A DNA stretch of 64,000 bases from Piscinibacter sp. (GTDB lineage: Bacteria > Pseudomonadota > Gammaproteobacteria > Burkholderiales > Burkholderiaceae_C): NCBI GenBank assembly GCA_019635485.1, contig JAHBZL010000006.1:62001-126000 (forward strand), read 5' to 3'. The notes under the pieces are model-generated. The model searched no databases. It was given only the letters and a program-made list of their open reading frames with translations, and was not told where the DNA came from. Both the position numbers and the translations under genes were made by a program. The number at the start of each line of letters is the position of its first letter. Within the stretch, counting starts at the first letter, position 1. Of the stretch, positions 62,885 through 64,000 are shown in pieces.

Positions 62885-62972
62885 TCCCTTCCAATCGCTG
62901 CGACAGCCGGCCCCACAAGCGCCGGCCGTCGTGGCGGAACAGTTCGCCACCACGCCCGGTCGACGAGCCCCG

Positions 62973-63041
62973 ATGAAAGGGCATCGCGGCCAAGCCCGAT
63001 CCGGCAGCGCGTGGGTCCGGCCCCTCATCCAGAGTTTCTGA
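62973..63041 (+). CDS. Possible 22-codon leader ORF in the rho leader
   Basis: An ATG at 62973 opens a 22-residue frame (begins MKGHRGQARSGS, ends LIQSF) stopping at 63039-63041, between trxA and rho. Hairpins lie within and after it (62971-62986, 63048-63063, 63070-63088). A leader peptide upstream of rho is known in E. coli (rhoL) and would fit attenuation, but the ribosome binding site is weak and short ORFs are common by chance, so this is a candidate only. Confidence 0.3.
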   Translation: MKGHRGQARSGSAWVRPLIQSF

Positions 63042-63047
63042 AGTCGC

Positions 63048-63088
63048 GGCGGCGCCAGCCGCCACAGCGGTCCTGCAGCCCGCAGGAC
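63048..63088 (+). promoter_or_regulatory. Tandem hairpins in the rho leader
   Basis: Two perfect hairpins stand in tandem: GGCGGC-GCCA-GCCGCC (63048-63063) and GTCCTGC-AGCCC-GCAGGAC (63070-63088). They lie 32 to 72 bases upstream of the rho start. rho is autoregulated by leader attenuation in enterobacteria, so these may serve that purpose; no U tract follows either. Confidence 0.45.
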
Positions 63089-63119
63089 GCGCCCGTCCAC
63101 CACCCCCGGGGTGTCCCCC

Positions 63120-64000
63120 ATGCATCTGTCCGAACTCAAAGCCCTGCATGTCTCCGAGCTCATCAAGATGGGCGAGGGGCTGGAGATCGAGAACGTCGCC
63201 CGCATGCGCAAGCAGGAGCTGATGTTCGCGATCATGAAGAAGCGCGCCAAGGGCGGCGAGCAGGTCTTCGGTGACGGCGTGCTGGAGGTGCTGCCCGACG
63301 GCTTCGGTTTCCTGCGCTCGCCGGACACCAGCTACATGGCGTCGACCGACGACATCTACCTGAGCCCGAGCCAGATCCGCCGCTTCAACCTGCACACCGG
63401 TGACGCCATCGAAGGCGAGGTTCGGGTGCCGAAGGACGGCGAACGCTACTTCGCGCTGGTGAAGGTCGACCGCGTGAACGGCCTGACGCCGGAGGAGAGC
63501 AAGCACAAGATCATGTTCGAGAACTTGACGCCGCTCTTCCCGAAGGAGCAGTTCAAGCTCGAGCGCGAGATCAAGTCGGACGAGAACATCACCGGGCGCA
63601 TCATCGACCTGATCGCCCCGATCGGAAAAGGCCAGCGCGCGCTGCTCGTCGCGCAGCCGAAGACCGGCAAGACGGTGATGATGCAGCACATCGCGCACGC
63701 GATCGTCGCCAACCACCCGGACGTCTACCTGATCGTGCTGCTGGTCGACGAGCGACCCGAGGAAGTGACCGAGATGGTCCGCACCGTGCGCGGCGAGGTG
63801 ATCAGCTCGACCTTCGACGAGCCGGCCGCACGCCACGTGCAGGTGGCCGAGATGGTGATCGAGCGCGCCAAGCGCCTCGTCGAGCTGAAGAAGGACGTGG
63901 TGATCCTGCTCGACTCGATCACCCGCCTGGCCCGGGCCTACAACAACGTGCTGCCCTCCTCCGGCAAGGTGCTGACCGGCGGCGTCGACGCCAACGCGCT
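63120..64000 (+). CDS. rho: Transcription termination factor Rho, 3' end outside window
   Basis: The first 293 codons of Rho, cut by the window edge. The N-terminal domain ([44 protein letters not shown]) is followed by the RNA-binding CSD ([39 protein letters not shown]) and the ATPase P-loop [10 protein letters not shown], then [11 protein letters not shown] and the Walker [16 protein letters not shown] with the Q-loop start. It is the hexameric helicase that ends transcription at rut sites. Confidence 0.97.
   Translation, partial: MHLSELKALHVSELIKMGEGLEIENVARMRKQELMFAIMKKRAKGGEQVFGDGVLEVLPDGFGFLRSPDTSYMASTDDIYLSPSQIRRFNLHTGDAIEGEVRVPKDGERYFALVKVDRVNGLTPEESKHKIMFENLTPLFPKEQFKLEREIKSDENITGRIIDLIAPIGKGQRALLVAQPKTGKTVMMQHIAHAIVANHPDVYLIVLLVDERPEEVTEMVRTVRGEVISSTFDEPAARHVQVAEMVIERAKRLVELKKDVVILLDSITRLARAYNNVLPSSGKVLTGGVDANA

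Noticed and set aside
1..64000. Insertion sequences, prophage, CRISPR array, tRNA or rRNA genes
   Set aside because: No transposase, integrase, spaced direct-repeat array, tRNA cloverleaf with CCA-type end or rRNA segment was recognised on reading either strand.

Overview
The window reads as a stretch of high-GC chromosome from a betaproteobacterium, most likely order Burkholderiales. The reasons are the strong GC bias at third codon positions, the mfd/ispD/ispF block, the dnaX-ybaB-recR order, a trxA-rho junction flanked by an AddA/AddB-like pair, and a short bacterial-type SRP RNA. This placement is inference from gene content, not a database match. I see no insertion sequences, prophage, CRISPR array, tRNA or rRNA genes. 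Coding density is very high and many adjacent genes overlap by 4 bases (ATGA or GTGA).

Layout. 1-8.4 kb: a partial alpha/beta hydrolase, a 3-hydroxybutyrate dehydrogenase-like SDR, a periplasmic SIMPL protein, an OmpR/EnvZ-type two-component pair, a self-contained TetR/SDR/MFS module with a shared operator, then ispF/ispD. 8.5-16.7 kb: mfd, an MFS transporter, a small membrane protein, serB, a TonB-type protein and an orphan TrpB2. 16.7-21.4 kb: a GAF-like protein, an Lrp/RraA pair, an EamA exporter and a ThDP enzyme. 21.4-30.6 kb: a TetR regulator, a tripartite tricarboxylate transporter (TctC-B-A) and five tightly packed catabolic genes (two sugar-isomerase TIM barrels, an enolase-superfamily enzyme, a Gfo/Idh/MocA oxidoreductase and a DUF993 DHDPS-like enzyme). 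With the divergent ThDP enzyme these form a coherent but unassigned catabolic island whose logic resembles inositol degradation. 30.6-36.6 kb: MFS, AraC, a roadblock-like protein, nadA-nadC and a ComFB-like protein. 36.6-44.4 kb: an orphan protein whose motif order resembles the gasdermin pore-forming domain (tentative), a large LuxR/ATPase regulator and an RND efflux pump with its fusion protein. 44.4-52.1 kb: rnhA, a methyltransferase, gloB, mltD, recR, ybaB, dnaX, a divergent PurM paralogue and the SRP RNA. 52.2-56.5 kb: a Ser/Thr kinase-HDOD-GAF protein next to a pseudokinase-HDOD protein. 56.6-64 kb: AddA/AddB-like helicase-nucleases, trxA and the start of rho.

The most interesting items are the 21-30.6 kb catabolic island with its two inverted-repeat operators, the gasdermin-like candidate at 36595-37272, the active-kinase/pseudokinase HDOD pair, the TetR/SDR/MFS module whose operator sits on a consensus promoter, the overlapping divergent start codons of gloB and a methyltransferase, and the structured rho leader with a possible 22-codon leader ORF. 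No stretch longer than 300 bases lacks a gene. The longest, 62885-63119, is the rho leader.
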